Of a DNA stretch of 64,000 nt, positions 35,696-44,374 are shown in pieces. The stretch is from an uncultured Eubacteriales bacterium (lineage in GTDB: Bacteria; Bacillota; Clostridia; Oscillospirales; Oscillospiraceae). Below the pieces are notes generated by a model. That model saw only the letters and a list, made by a program, of their open reading frames with translations, was not told the DNA's origin and made no database searches. How positions within the stretch are numbered: the first letter of the stretch is position 1; every line of letters begins with the position of its first letter. The stretch covers positions 1,891,766 through 1,955,765 of the forward strand of contig LT599017.1 in the NCBI GenBank assembly GCA_900079765.1. Direction: 5' to 3'. The translations under genes and the position numbers were made by a program.

Positions 35696-37048
35696 TTAAA
35701 GAAGTTTTATCACATTCACCAAAGCCTCCGCACAGAATTTGGCAGTTTTCTCTTCTCTGGCCTCTACCATGACGCGAACCAGCGCCTCCGTACCCGATGG
35801 CCGCACCAACACCCGCCCGTCGCCGCCCAAAAGTGCCTCCTGCACGGCCACGGCGTCCTGAAGGGCTTGGGAGGCCATGATCTCGGCCTTCTTCGCGCGG
35901 TCGGCCACGCTCACGTTGACGAGGATCTGCGGAAAACGCTTGCAGTCCCCCGCCAGATCGCCGGCCTTCCGGCCCGAGCGGCGCAGGAGCTGGAGGAGTT
36001 GGAGCGCCGTGAGCTGCCCGTCCCCCGTGGTGGCGAAGGCGCGGAAGATCATATGGCCCGACTGCTCCCCGCCCAGCCGGTAGCCGCATTCCTCCATCTT
36101 CTCCAGCACATTGCGGTCCCCTACGTCGGTGCAGAAGAGGTTGAGGCCGTTTTCCCGGCAGAAGACGTGGAGACCCAGGTTCGACATGACGGTGGCCACC
36201 ACTGTTTCACCGGGGAGCTCTCCCCTGCTCTTCATGTCCCGGCCGCACAAGGCCATGACCTGGTCGCCGTCAATGAGCTCGCCCTGATCATCGCAGGCAA
36301 GGCAGCGGTCAGCGTCTCCGTCGAAGGCAAGCCCCAAATCGTATCCGCCCGCCTTTACCATGGTGCATAGCCCATCCATGTGGGTGGAACCGCAGCCCGC
36401 GTTGATGTTCACACCGTCGGGGTCGGCATTCAGGATGTCGGTATGGAGCTTGGGGAAACGGTCGAAGAGCCGGGCGGCAGTGGCGGCGGATGCGCCGTTG
36501 GCGCAGTCCACCAGGACGCGCATCCCAGCGAAGTCCTCTTTTACGGAGGAGACCAGATGGTCGATGTATGCCTCGGACTCCTTTTGGTCTGCATAGGTCA
36601 CCTTGCCGATATCACCATGGGTCTTGAGGGGAATCGGCGTATCTGCGAGGATGATGGACTCTATCTCCTCCTCCAGCGCGTCAGAGAGCTTGAAGCCCTG
36701 GCCGTTGAAGATCTTGATGCCGTTGTGCTCAAACGGGTTGTGGGAGGCGGAGATAACCACGCCCGCCTGAGCGCCCGAGTGGGCGGTGAGGTAGGCCACG
36801 GCAGGGGTGGGGATGACGCCCAGGTGCAGCACGTCGGCCCCGGCGGAGCACAGGCCAGCAATGAGCGCACCCTCCAGCAGGTCGGAGGAGATGCGTGTGT
36901 CCTTTCCGATGGTGACCAGCGGGCGGCGCCCATGGCTCTCCTCCGCCAAGACGATAGCGGCAGCCTGGCCTACCTTAAACGCGAGCTGCGCGTCCAGCGT
37001 CACATTGACGACCCCTCGGATCCCGTCCGTCCCAAAAAGTTTTCCCAT
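35696..37048 (-). CDS. glmM: Phosphoglucosamine mutase
   Basis: 450 aa. Converts glucosamine 6-phosphate to glucosamine 1-phosphate for UDP-GlcNAc. Start MGKLFGTDGIRG, catalytic serine loop VVISASHNPFEHNGIK (about residues 98-113), metal loop AFDGDADRC, sugar loop GEQSGH, phosphate loop VRPSGTEALVRVM. Follows ruvB by 21 bases and so is probably co-transcribed with ruvCAB, an unusual pairing. Confidence 0.97.
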   Translation of the reverse strand: MGKLFGTDGIRGVVNVTLDAQLAFKVGQAAAIVLAEESHGRRPLVTIGKDTRISSDLLEGALIAGLCSAGADVLHLGVIPTPAVAYLTAHSGAQAGVVISASHNPFEHNGIKIFNGQGFKLSDALEEEIESIILADTPIPLKTHGDIGKVTYADQKESEAYIDHLVSSVKEDFAGMRVLVDCANGASAATAARLFDRFPKLHTDILNADPDGVNINAGCGSTHMDGLCTMVKAGGYDLGLAFDGDADRCLACDDQGELIDGDQVMALCGRDMKSRGELPGETVVATVMSNLGLHVFCRENGLNLFCTDVGDRNVLEKMEECGYRLGGEQSGHMIFRAFATTGDGQLTALQLLQLLRRSGRKAGDLAGDCKRFPQILVNVSVADRAKKAEIMASQALQDAVAVQEALLGGDGRVLVRPSGTEALVRVMVEAREEKTAKFCAEALVNVIKLL

Positions 37049-37069
37049 AAAGTTAGCTCCATTTCTATG

Positions 37070-38116
37070 TCAAAATTCCATCTGTTCCTGTCCAAAAAAG
37101 GGGATGTGCAGATGCTCATACGCCTTTCGTGTGACGCAGCGGCCCCGGGGCGTGCGGGTGAGAAATCCCATCTGCATGAGATAGGGCTCGTACACGTCCT
37201 CCAGGGTCACGGCCTCCTCGTTGATAGTGGCGGCCAGGGTCTCCAGCCCCACCGGGCCGCCAGCGTAGTTTTCAATGATGCTGGTGAGCATACGGCGGTC
37301 TACCGCGTCCAAACCCAGAAAGTCCACTTCCAGGGCCGAGAGGGCCTGATCCGCCACTCCCCGGGTAATAACGCCTCCCGCCTTGACCTGAGCAAAGTCC
37401 CGCACCCTGCGGAGCATACGGTTGGCGATACGGGGCGTGCCCCGGCTCCGCCTGGCAATCTCCACGGCTCCTTCATCCTCGATGGGCACGTTGAGGATGC
37501 CCGCGCTGCGCCGGACAATGAGCGCAAGCTCCTCGGCAGTGTAGAGCTCCAGTCGGAGTGTGACGCCGAAACGGTCCCGCAGAGGGGCCGAGAGCTGCCC
37601 GGCCCGGGTGGTAGCACCGATGAGGGTGAACTTAGGCAGGTCCAGCCGGATGGAGTTTGCCGAGGGGCCCTTGCCGATGATGATGTCGATCACGTAGTCC
37701 TCCATGGCGGGGTACAAGATCTCCTCCACCGCCCGGTTCAGGCGGTGGATCTCGTCCACGAAGAGGATGTCGTTCTCATTGAGATTGGTGAGGAGGGCGG
37801 CCAGGTCCCCCGGTTTCTCAATGGCGGGGCCTGAGGTGATGCGGATATTGACTCCCATCTCGTTTGCAATGATGCCAGAGAGGGTGGTTTTGCCCAGCCC
37901 CGGGGGGCCGTGGAGCAGCACATGATCCAGGGACTCGCCCCGCATCTTCGCGGCCTCGATGAAGATGGAGAGGTTGCCCTTGGCCTTCTCCTGACCGATG
38001 TACTCCGACAGGGTCTTGGGACGAAGGGAGTATTCCCCGTCGTCCTCCCGCAGGAGTGAGGTGGCAACGAGAGGCTCCTCCGTCTCAAACCCGTCGGTGG
38101 AAAAATCGATGCTCAC
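37070..38116 (-). CDS. ruvB: Holliday junction DNA helicase RuvB
   Basis: 348 aa AAA+ motor. Walker [18 protein letters not shown], Walker [16 protein letters not shown], sensor 1 [20 protein letters not shown], and winged helix [32 protein letters not shown]. Drives branch migration with RuvA. Confidence 0.98.
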   Translation of the reverse strand: MSIDFSTDGFETEEPLVATSLLREDDGEYSLRPKTLSEYIGQEKAKGNLSIFIEAAKMRGESLDHVLLHGPPGLGKTTLSGIIANEMGVNIRITSGPAIEKPGDLAALLTNLNENDILFVDEIHRLNRAVEEILYPAMEDYVIDIIIGKGPSANSIRLDLPKFTLIGATTRAGQLSAPLRDRFGVTLRLELYTAEELALIVRRSAGILNVPIEDEGAVEIARRSRGTPRIANRMLRRVRDFAQVKAGGVITRGVADQALSALEVDFLGLDAVDRRMLTSIIENYAGGPVGLETLAATINEEAVTLEDVYEPYLMQMGFLTRTPRGRCVTRKAYEHLHIPFFGQEQMEF

Positions 38117-38120
38117 ATGC

Positions 38121-38729
38121 TCACCCCTTCACCATCTTCTTCAGCGCCAGCTTTACGATCCCCTCTAGAGCCAGCCCCTCCACGTCGATGCCCTTGAGGG
38201 CGACAGCCACCTCTGCCTGGCTGTACCCCAGCACGGCCAGAGCGGCGGAGGCCTCGCTTGCCTTGTTCTGGGGGATGACGGTGACGCCGGTACCCCCGTA
38301 GCTCTCCCCCGCCGTCGTGCCGAGCTGCCCTTTCGCCAGCTTATCTTTCAGCTCCAGAATGACGCGCTGTGCAATCTTCTTGCCGATACCGGGGGCTACG
38401 GTGAGGCTTTTTTCGTCCCCGGTGATGATGCTCATGGCGAGCCCCTCCGGTGTTGTGGACGAGAGGATGGAGAGGGCTGCCTTGGGCCCCACGCCCGACA
38501 CACCGATGAGCATTTGAAAGCAGTTGAGCTCGTTTTCGGTGGCAAAGCCGTAGAGCTCCATAGCATCTTCCCGCACGTTCAGATAGGTGAAAAGCTTGCC
38601 GGGCTCCCCTTTTTTCAAATAAGAAAGAGTATTGCTGGTGGTGCGGCAGGCGTAGCCTACGCCGCCGCAGTCGATGACTGCCAGATAGGGCGCGATGTGG
38701 GCCACGGTCCCTTTTACATAGTAAAACAA
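38121..38729 (-). CDS. ruvA: Holliday junction DNA helicase RuvA
   Basis: 202 aa. OB domain ([28 protein letters not shown]), two helix-hairpin-helix motifs ([17 protein letters not shown] and [21 protein letters not shown]) and the C-terminal RuvB-binding domain. TTG start at 38729 with AAAGGATGG upstream. Confidence 0.96.
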   Translation of the reverse strand: MFYYVKGTVAHIAPYLAVIDCGGVGYACRTTSNTLSYLKKGEPGKLFTYLNVREDAMELYGFATENELNCFQMLIGVSGVGPKAALSILSSTTPEGLAMSIITGDEKSLTVAPGIGKKIAQRVILELKDKLAKGQLGTTAGESYGGTGVTVIPQNKASEASAALAVLGYSQAEVAVALKGIDVEGLALEGIVKLALKKMVKG

Positions 38730-38746
38730 AGCAAATCCATCCTTTA

Positions 38747-39280
38747 TCAGTCGTTGCGCACGGCGTACCGGCCGGAGCCGGGGCGGGCCGCGTCAGGCGT
38801 GGTCAGGCGGGAGGTGCAGGACCGGGCGTGGCAGAGGGCGATGGCCACCGCATCGGCGGCGTCGTCCGGCTTGGGGACCGCCTTCAGGTTCAAAAGCCGT
38901 TTCGTCATATCCATGACCTGGCGTTTCTCCGCCTTGCCATAACCGGTAACGGCAAGCTTGACCTCGGAGGGCGAGTACTCGAAGATGGGCACTCCCCGCC
39001 GTTCGGCGGCCAGCAGGAGGACGCCTCGGGCCTGGGCCACCCCGATGCCGGTGGTGATGTTGTTGGTAAAAAAGAGCTCCTCGATCGCCATGGCATCGGG
39101 ACGAAAAGCAGCGAAAAGCTCGTCCATATCGTCGGCGATCTGCCGCAGGCGGGTGGGCAGCGGCAGCCCCGCCGGGGTGGTGATGGCTCCGCATTGAAGG
39201 AGTTCCTGCCTCCCCTGCTCCGCCCGGACCACCCCAAAGCCTACGATGGCAATGCCGGGGTCGATCCCCAGGATAACCAT
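38747..39280 (-). CDS. ruvC: Holliday junction resolvase RuvC
   Basis: 177 aa. RNase H-like nuclease with acidic residues in ILGIDPGIAIVGFG (Asp7), AIEELFFTNNITTGIGVAQARG (Glu) and KPDDAADAVAIALCH (two Asp). Cleaves Holliday junctions with RuvAB. First gene of ruvCAB-glmM. Confidence 0.96.
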   Translation of the reverse strand: MVILGIDPGIAIVGFGVVRAEQGRQELLQCGAITTPAGLPLPTRLRQIADDMDELFAAFRPDAMAIEELFFTNNITTGIGVAQARGVLLLAAERRGVPIFEYSPSEVKLAVTGYGKAEKRQVMDMTKRLLNLKAVPKPDDAADAVAIALCHARSCTSRLTTPDAARPGSGRYAVRND

Positions 39281-39316
39281 ACCCGACCCTCCCTGTCATC
39301 ATTAAACGTATGTTTC

Positions 39317-39345
39317 ATTCTACCACGAGGCGGGTACATGCGCAA
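39317..39345 (-). promoter_or_regulatory. ruvC promoter
   Basis: TTGCGC (39340-39345), 17-base spacer, TAGAAT (39317-39322). A 32-bp palindrome begins 6 bp upstream of the -35 box. No GAAC-N4-GTTC LexA site is seen. Confidence 0.6.
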
Positions 39346-39351
39346 GGGAGG

Positions 39352-39383
39352 AGCGTCAAATAACGCATGCGTTATTTGACGCT
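39352..39383. repeat. 32-bp perfect palindrome between divergent genes
   Basis: AGCGTCAAATAACGCA joined to its exact complement TGCGTTATTTGACGCT without a spacer. It has no T-run, so it is not a normal terminator. It lies upstream of the ruvC promoter on one side and the TIGR04086-like gene on the other. It could bind a dimeric regulator or form a cruciform. Confidence 0.8.
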
Positions 39384-39472
39384 GAAACGGCGGCGGGTGA
39401 TCAAAATAGAGACATGGATGTCCCATCCCCCGCATATTCTTTTGACAGGAAGGTTAAGAGGAGGGTATCTCT

Positions 39473-39886
39473 ATGAGGAAGAACGAGGAGGAACAGGGCG
39501 CACGGCTGATCCGCTATATGCTGGACGTCCTGCTGGGCGGCACCGTGGCGCTGGGTGCCTGCTTTCTGTTTCTGCTGCTGGCCTCGGTGGCGATTTCCCG
39601 TGGCTGGCTGGGCGAGGGGCTCATGTACCAACTCACCATCGTGGGCTGCGTGCTGGGCGGCTTTGTGGGCGGCGCGTTGGCCGTGAGCCGCTCTCGTTCC
39701 CGCACGCTCATCGTGGGACTGCTGGTGGGTGTGGTGTTCTTCCTGCTCCTGCTGACGGTGGGCTTGCTGTTCTACGGCTCTGCCATTCCGGAGGAGGGTG
39801 GGCTGGGACTCCTTTGCGGCGCCCTTTGCGGTGGCGCGGCGGCCGGCATCTTCGGGGGAAAACCCAAGAAAAAGCGCAGAAAATAA
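39473..39886 (+). CDS. TIGR04086-like membrane protein next to SCIFF
   Basis: 137 aa with four membrane segments: about 15-42 (YMLDVLLGGTVALGACFLFL), 52-70, 80-100 and 105-125. The N-terminus and C-terminus (GGKPKKKRRK) are charged and probably cytosolic. The size, four-segment layout and place just before the SCIFF gene match the TIGR04086 family of clostridia. Function unknown; a link to SCIFF export or maturation is only suggested by position. Confidence 0.75.
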   Translation: MRKNEEEQGARLIRYMLDVLLGGTVALGACFLFLLLASVAISRGWLGEGLMYQLTIVGCVLGGFVGGALAVSRSRSRTLIVGLLVGVVFFLLLLTVGLLFYGSAIPEEGGLGLLCGALCGGAAAGIFGGKPKKKRRK

Positions 39887-39915
39887 TTGAAACAGCAGAA
39901 GATGTATGATATAAT
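39887..39915 (+). promoter_or_regulatory. scfA promoter
   Basis: TTGAAA (39887-39892), 17-base spacer, TATAAT (39910-39915) with an extended TG. It overlaps the end of the preceding gene. Confidence 0.85.
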
Positions 39916-39947
39916 CCCATCAAACACCTGCATGGGAGGGAAAACCA

Positions 39948-40097
39948 GTGAAACACATCAAGACGCTCAACGGCGCGACTTTGAAGAAGAGCGCGGCCCA
40001 CGGCGGCTGCGGCGAGTGCCAGACCTCCTGCCAGTCTGCCTGTAAGACCTCTTGCACTGTCGCCAACCAGAAGTGCGAGAATCAGGACAATAAGTAA
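39948..40097 (+). CDS. scfA: SCIFF ranthipeptide precursor
   Basis: 49 aa, GTG start with GGGAGGG upstream. The leader MKHIKTLNGATLKKSAAHGG is followed by six cysteines at 21, 24, 28, 32, 36 and 43, with Thr/Ser/Ala acceptors between (CGECQTSCQSACKTSC). This is the Six Cysteines in Forty-Five peptide, present in nearly all clostridia. The partner radical SAM enzyme forms a thioether from Cys to a Thr side chain in the characterised member. The gene is short and easily missed. A hairpin follows, so scfA is probably transcribed in excess of scfB. Confidence 0.96.
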   Translation: MKHIKTLNGATLKKSAAHGGCGECQTSCQSACKTSCTVANQKCENQDNK

Positions 40098-40110
40098 GCA
40101 GCGCGTAGAG

Positions 40111-40141
40111 GAAAGGGTGGGTCGAAGGCCCACCCTTTCTT
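40111..40141 (+). terminator. Attenuating hairpin between scfA and scfB
   Basis: GAAAGGGTGGG, loop TCGAAGG, CCCACCCTTTC, with a weak T-run. Leaky termination would set the precursor-to-maturase ratio. Confidence 0.7.
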
Positions 40142-40189
40142 ATTGACGCGCCCCGCAAAACAGGATCAATAACGATTGGAGCAACAATT

Positions 40190-41533
40190 ATGGTACACAC
40201 CTTTACCGCCCTCGGCGTCTATGTGGCCGTGGACGTAAACAGCGGCGCGGTCCACGTACTGGACAAGGCCGCCTACGATACCCTCAACGACCTTCTCTCC
40301 CTCCAGGGCCAGCGCCCCGACTTCGCCAGCCGTCCCGATAGCCTGGGCGACGCGTGGGAGGACCTTAAGGAACTCTATGACCAGGGTCTCCTCTTCTCTG
40401 AGGATGACTACATCGACCCCGCCGCGGCTGTCGCCATGCAGCAGGAGGCTCCCATTAAGGCCCTGTGTCTCCACGTCTCCCACGACTGCAACCTCCGCTG
40501 CAAGTACTGCTTTGCCTCCACCGGCGACTTCGGTACCGGCAAGCGCATGACCATGGACGTTGAGACCGCGAAGAAGGCCATCGACTTCGTCGTCGCCAAG
40601 TCGGGTACCCGGCGCAACCTCGAGGTGGACTTCTTCGGCGGAGAGCCGCTGATGGCGATGGACACCGTGAAGAAGACGGTGGAGTACGCCCGCTCCATTG
40701 AAGAGAAGGCCGGAAAGCAGTTCCGTTTTACCATTACCACCAACGGCGTCCTGCTGGACGACGAGAATATCGAGTACATCAACCGCGAGATGTCCAACGC
40801 TGTCCTCTCCCTGGACGGCCGGCCAGAGATCAACGACCGTATGCGCCCCACGGTGAACCAAAAGGGCAGCTACGACGTGATCGTGCCCAAGTTTAAAAAG
40901 CTGGTAGAGGGCAGAGGCACCAAGGATTACTACCTCCGCGGCACCTTTACCCGGGACAACCTGGATTTCAGCAAGGATGTGATGCACATCGCGTCCGAGG
41001 GGTTCCGCAATGTCTCTGTGGAGCCCGTGGTTGGCGGTCCGGACGACCCCTACGCCCTACGGGAAGAGGACATCCCCGCCCTTCAGGCGGAGTACGAGCG
41101 CTTGGCGGAGGAGCTGCGTAAGCACCCGGAGGTCAACTTCTTCCACTTCAACGTAGACCTGGCCCAGGGCCCCTGCGTCATCAAGCGGCTGCGGGGCTGC
41201 GGAGCAGGGTGCGAGTACGTTGCCATCACTCCAGATGGAGACATTTACCCCTGTCACCAGTTTGTCGGCAACGAGGAGTACCGCCTTGGCAATCTCTTTG
41301 ACGGCACCTTCAACATGGATATCTCCAAGCGGTTTGCAGGTCTGAACATCTACACCCGCGAGGACTGCAAGGACTGTTGGGCCCGTTTCTACTGCAGCGG
41401 AGGCTGCAGCGCCTCTAACCTGCTTGTCAACGGTGACATAAAAAAGCCCCATCACGTGGGCTGCGCGCTGGAGCGCAAGCGCCTGGAGTGCGCCATCGCC
41501 CTGCGCGCCATCGGCGCCGGAATGGCGGACTAG
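40190..41533 (+). CDS. scfB: SCIFF maturase, radical SAM/SPASM thioether synthase
   Basis: 447 aa. Residues 1-75 form the peptide-recognition-like domain (VDVNSGAVHVLDKAAYDTLNDL). The radical SAM cluster CNLRCKYC uses Cys100, Cys104 and Cys107 (CxxxCxxC). FFGGEPLM is the GGE SAM-binding motif. The SPASM domain near the C-terminus has CGAGCEYVAITPDGDIYPCHQFVG and CKDCWARFYCSGGCSASN, enough Cys for two auxiliary 4Fe-4S clusters. It modifies the ScfA peptide just upstream. Confidence 0.96.
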   Translation: MVHTFTALGVYVAVDVNSGAVHVLDKAAYDTLNDLLSLQGQRPDFASRPDSLGDAWEDLKELYDQGLLFSEDDYIDPAAAVAMQQEAPIKALCLHVSHDCNLRCKYCFASTGDFGTGKRMTMDVETAKKAIDFVVAKSGTRRNLEVDFFGGEPLMAMDTVKKTVEYARSIEEKAGKQFRFTITTNGVLLDDENIEYINREMSNAVLSLDGRPEINDRMRPTVNQKGSYDVIVPKFKKLVEGRGTKDYYLRGTFTRDNLDFSKDVMHIASEGFRNVSVEPVVGGPDDPYALREEDIPALQAEYERLAEELRKHPEVNFFHFNVDLAQGPCVIKRLRGCGAGCEYVAITPDGDIYPCHQFVGNEEYRLGNLFDGTFNMDISKRFAGLNIYTREDCKDCWARFYCSGGCSASNLLVNGDIKKPHHVGCALERKRLECAIALRAIGAGMAD

Positions 41534-41635
41534 GGTATACAGATAGTAATTATACAAATCGTAATCGCTTGATTTTTTCCTAAAACCACATATGTTGAGC
41601 GCGCAGCAGCTCCCACATACCAAATATTGACCTCT

Positions 41636-41669
41636 GATAGGCGCCGCAGGCCGCGGCGCCTATCTCTTT
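41636..41669 (+). terminator. Terminator of the SCIFF operon
   Basis: GATAGGCGCCGC, loop AGGCC, GCGGCGCCTATC, then CTTTT. Confidence 0.9.
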
Positions 41670-41677
41670 TGTGACGC

Positions 41678-41702
41678 AGTTTACATAACGAAGTTTACAT
41701 AA
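41678..41702 (+). repeat. Direct repeat upstream of proC
   Basis: AGTTTACATAA occurs at 41678-41688 and 41692-41702, a 14-base period, about 50 bases upstream of the proC promoter. It may be a regulator site. Confidence 0.5.
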
Positions 41703-41747
41703 ATATTTGGCATAATAAACAAAAATGAGTTTTTTGCCCCGGATTCC

Positions 41748-41776
41748 TTGCGTTACCAGCCGCTTGGGGCTATATT
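41748..41776 (+). promoter_or_regulatory. proC promoter
   Basis: TTGCGT (41748-41753), 17-base spacer, TATATT (41771-41776). Confidence 0.6.
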
Positions 41777-41807
41777 ATACTTTACCAATATTAAGGGGGT
41801 GCACGAC

Positions 41808-42605
41808 TTGGAGGGTACGCTTGGGTTCATCGGCGCAGGCAATATGTCCGGCGCGATAGTGAGCGGCATCCTTCAGGCCAAGCTTCTCTCCCCTGACCGA
41901 ATCCTCGTGTCAAACCGGCACGAGGGTAAGCTGGAGGTTCCTGCCCGGCGCGGCGTTTTCACCACCATAGATAATAAGGTCGTGGCCAAGGGGGCGGACA
42001 TCGTCATACTGGGCGTCAAACCCCAAATGTTCCCCGATATCCTGCCCGAGCTGGCTCCCCTGCTCTGGGATAAATGTGTCGTCTCTCTCGCCCCGGGCTA
42101 TTCCATGGCCTGGCTTGCGCTCCAGCTCCCCGGTGCGCACATCGTGCGCGCAATGCCCAATACCCCGCTTTTGGTGGGAAAAGGGGTCACGGCGGTGGCT
42201 GAGGCGCCCCAAGTCCCCAGGCCGCTTTTTGATGAAGTGGTGGAGATATTTTCTGCGGTCGGCGAGGTCTCTATTGTTCCTGAAACCCTGTTGGACGCCG
42301 TAATCGCGGTGTCCGGCTCCTCCCCTGCCTATTTCTTCCGTATGGCCGACGCCATGGTGAAGGGCGCCGAGCAGCTGGGAATGGACCCGGTGGAGGCGCT
42401 GCGCCTCACGGCCCTCACGATGGAGGGCGCAGCCAAAATGCTGCTGGAGAGTGGAGGCGGTGCGGGTGAGCTTACCCGTCAGGTCTGTTCCCCGGGTGGC
42501 ACTACCTTGGCGGCGCTGACCGCCTTTGACGAATACCGCTTTGAAGAGATGATCTCCCGAGCCATGGAGCGCTGTGTCAATCGTTCCAGAGAGCTGGGGA
42601 AATGA
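41808..42605 (+). CDS. proC: Pyrroline-5-carboxylate reductase
   Basis: 265 aa. NAD(P)-binding LGFIGAGNMSGAIVSGIL at the N-terminus, ILGVKPQM, HIVRAMPNTPLLVGKG, and the C-terminal signature VSGSSPAYFFRMADAM with CSPGGTT. Final step of proline synthesis. TTG at 41808 is chosen because AAGGGGGTG lies about 7 bases before; the longer ORF has no site and an uncharacteristic N-terminus. Confidence 0.94.
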   Translation: MEGTLGFIGAGNMSGAIVSGILQAKLLSPDRILVSNRHEGKLEVPARRGVFTTIDNKVVAKGADIVILGVKPQMFPDILPELAPLLWDKCVVSLAPGYSMAWLALQLPGAHIVRAMPNTPLLVGKGVTAVAEAPQVPRPLFDEVVEIFSAVGEVSIVPETLLDAVIAVSGSSPAYFFRMADAMVKGAEQLGMDPVEALRLTALTMEGAAKMLLESGGGAGELTRQVCSPGGTTLAALTAFDEYRFEEMISRAMERCVNRSRELGK

Positions 42606-42658
42606 TTATTGTATTATCCGGGGCGGTGAGCGCATAAGCTGTCAACGAGGTGATGGCA

Positions 42659-43288
42659 ATGCGCAGAGCGGTCGCGGGTATTTGGGACGTGCCGTTGGAG
42701 GGTGGGAGCTCCGCCCTGGCGGTGACGGCGGCGTTCTTTTTCTTGGGCGGTATCGCCGGCTGCCTGTTGGCCGCCAGCGTGGGCGGTAGCGGGAGCGACA
42801 GCCTAGCGTCCTATATTGAGGGCTTTTGGGTCGTGGCCCGGTCGGAGAGCGTGACGCGGCCCGACCTACTCCCTCTCATCTGGGAGGTTTTGCGCTGGCC
42901 CCTCTTTACTGTGATTTTCAGTTTTACCGCTCTGGGTCTCATTGGGATTCCGGTACTCTTTTCCATCCGTGGCTTTCTCCTCTCCTTCGCGATCGCCTCC
43001 TTTTCCCGGATTTTTGGCGGTACGGGCGCACTGATGGCGTTGGTGGTTTTCGGGGTTTCCGGCCTCTTCTCGATTCCCGCGCTCTTCGCGCTGGGCGTCC
43101 ATGGTTTTGCTGCCGCCCGCGGTCTGGCAGGGCGGGCGCTGGGAGAGGGAAAACGCTTTTCACCCTTTGGAAGAGCTTATTTTCTGCGCTGCGGTGTGTG
43201 TGCCGGAGCGTTCTGTGTGTGTATTGTACTGGAGTATCTCGTTGTGCCGGTGCTGGTGGCCGGTATGGCAGGGCTTATCCCTGCATGA
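42659..43288 (+). CDS. Stage II sporulation protein M-like membrane protein
   Basis: 209 aa. About five membrane segments (VTAAFFFLGGIAGCLLAAS; LFTVIFSFTALGLIGIPVLFSIRGFLLSFAIAS; and others). The order and sizes of the segments fit the SpoIIM/DUF95 family, whose B. subtilis member supports septal peptidoglycan removal during engulfment. GAGGTG lies 6 bases before ATG 42659. It lies between proC and xerD, a common clostridial arrangement. Confidence 0.75.
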   Translation: MRRAVAGIWDVPLEGGSSALAVTAAFFFLGGIAGCLLAASVGGSGSDSLASYIEGFWVVARSESVTRPDLLPLIWEVLRWPLFTVIFSFTALGLIGIPVLFSIRGFLLSFAIASFSRIFGGTGALMALVVFGVSGLFSIPALFALGVHGFAAARGLAGRALGEGKRFSPFGRAYFLRCGVCAGAFCVCIVLEYLVVPVLVAGMAGLIPA

Positions 43289-43330
43289 AGAGCGCACAGA
43301 AATTACATAGGATGGAGACGCGGCAGGTTT

Positions 43331-44209
43331 ATGGAGTATTTGAAAGAGTACGAGGCATATCTCACAATTGAAAAGAAGGCTTCGTCCAATACCCTCAGCT
43401 CCTACCTGCGGGACATCGGCCAGTACCTCCGCTGGGTGGAGAGCGAGGGGTTTACTCCCTATCAGGCGGAGCAGGAGGACGTCGAGCACTATGTGAAGCA
43501 CCTCTCCGCGGTGGGCAAGTCGGTGGCCACCGTCACCCGGAGCCTCGCGTCTATCAAGTCGTTCTATACCTTCCTGATCGGCGCAGGCGTGGTGAGCGTG
43601 AACCCGGCCAAGGGTATCACTCCCGCCAAGGTGGAGCGCAAGCTGCCTCAGATCCTGACGAGTAAGGAAGTCGATCTTTTCCTGGAACAGCCTGAGTCCA
43701 GCGACGCAAAGGGATGCCGGGACAAGGCCATGCTGGAGCTCCTCTACGCCACGGGCATACGTGTCTCGGAGCTCATCGGGCTGAATATGGAGCATCTCAA
43801 CCTCTCGGCTGGCTTTGTCCGCTGCCCGGGAAAGGCGAAGGAGCGCATCATCCCCCTCTACCCCGCTGCCGTCCGCGCCCTCACCGAGTATGTCAATCGG
43901 GTGCGGCCCCAGATGCTGGAGCAACCGGGGGAAAACGCTCTCTTTGTCAATATGAGTGGGGAACGCATGAGCCGCCAAGGCTTTTGGAAGATTATCAAGC
44001 ATTATCAGGAAAAGGCGGGCATCAAGAAGGAGATCACCCCACACACTCTGCGCCACTCCTTTGCCGCTCACCTGCTGGAGAACGGGGCCGACCTGCGCTC
44101 CATCCAGGAGATGCTGGGTCATGCGGACATCTCCTCCACCCAAATTTATGCCCAGCTCGTGAACCAAAAGCTCAAAGACGTATACAACAAAGCACACCCT
44201 CGCGCATAA
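43331..44209 (+). CDS. xerD: Tyrosine recombinase XerD/XerC type
   Basis: 292 aa. N-terminal SAM-like domain (LSSYLRDIGQYLRWVESEGF). Catalytic pattern: Arg in YATGIRVSELIGL, Lys in FVRCPGKAKERIIPL, His-x-x-Arg in HTLRHSFAAHLLENGADLRSIQEMLGH, with Tyr in TQIY. Resolves chromosome dimers or acts on similar sites; XerD rather than XerC from position in the gene set, so the subtype is inferred. Confidence 0.92.
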   Translation: MEYLKEYEAYLTIEKKASSNTLSSYLRDIGQYLRWVESEGFTPYQAEQEDVEHYVKHLSAVGKSVATVTRSLASIKSFYTFLIGAGVVSVNPAKGITPAKVERKLPQILTSKEVDLFLEQPESSDAKGCRDKAMLELLYATGIRVSELIGLNMEHLNLSAGFVRCPGKAKERIIPLYPAAVRALTEYVNRVRPQMLEQPGENALFVNMSGERMSRQGFWKIIKHYQEKAGIKKEITPHTLRHSFAAHLLENGADLRSIQEMLGHADISSTQIYAQLVNQKLKDVYNKAHPRA

Positions 44210-44250
44210 GATATAACAGAGTCGGTTCGCCGATTTTTCTCCTTCTAAAC

Positions 44251-44286
44251 ATACCGGGCCGGAACAGCGCCGTTCCGGCCCGGTAT
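44251..44286. repeat. GC-rich inverted repeat after xerD
   Basis: ATACCGGGCCGGAAC and GTTCCGGCCCGGTAT around a six-base loop; no T-run. Could stabilise the xerD mRNA end. Confidence 0.6.
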
Positions 44287-44303
44287 GTCGTTTATGCACA
44301 AAC

Positions 44304-44336
44304 AAAAAGGCTGACGAGATACTCGTCAGCCTTTTT
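44304..44336. terminator. Bidirectional terminator between xerD and yajC
   Basis: AAAAAGGCTGACGAG, loop ATA, CTCGTCAGCCTTTTT. Confidence 0.93.
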
Positions 44337-44374
44337 ATTATCTTAAGGTTTTGATGGACAAAGTGGTTTCCGCT

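Noticed and set aside
39280-39472. LexA/SOS box controlling ruvCAB
   Set aside because: The Firmicute consensus GAAC-N4-GTTC is not present; the 32-bp palindrome has different arms.
43160-44305. 381-codon frame opposite xerD
   Set aside because: Shadow of xerD, whose full catalytic set is on the plus strand.
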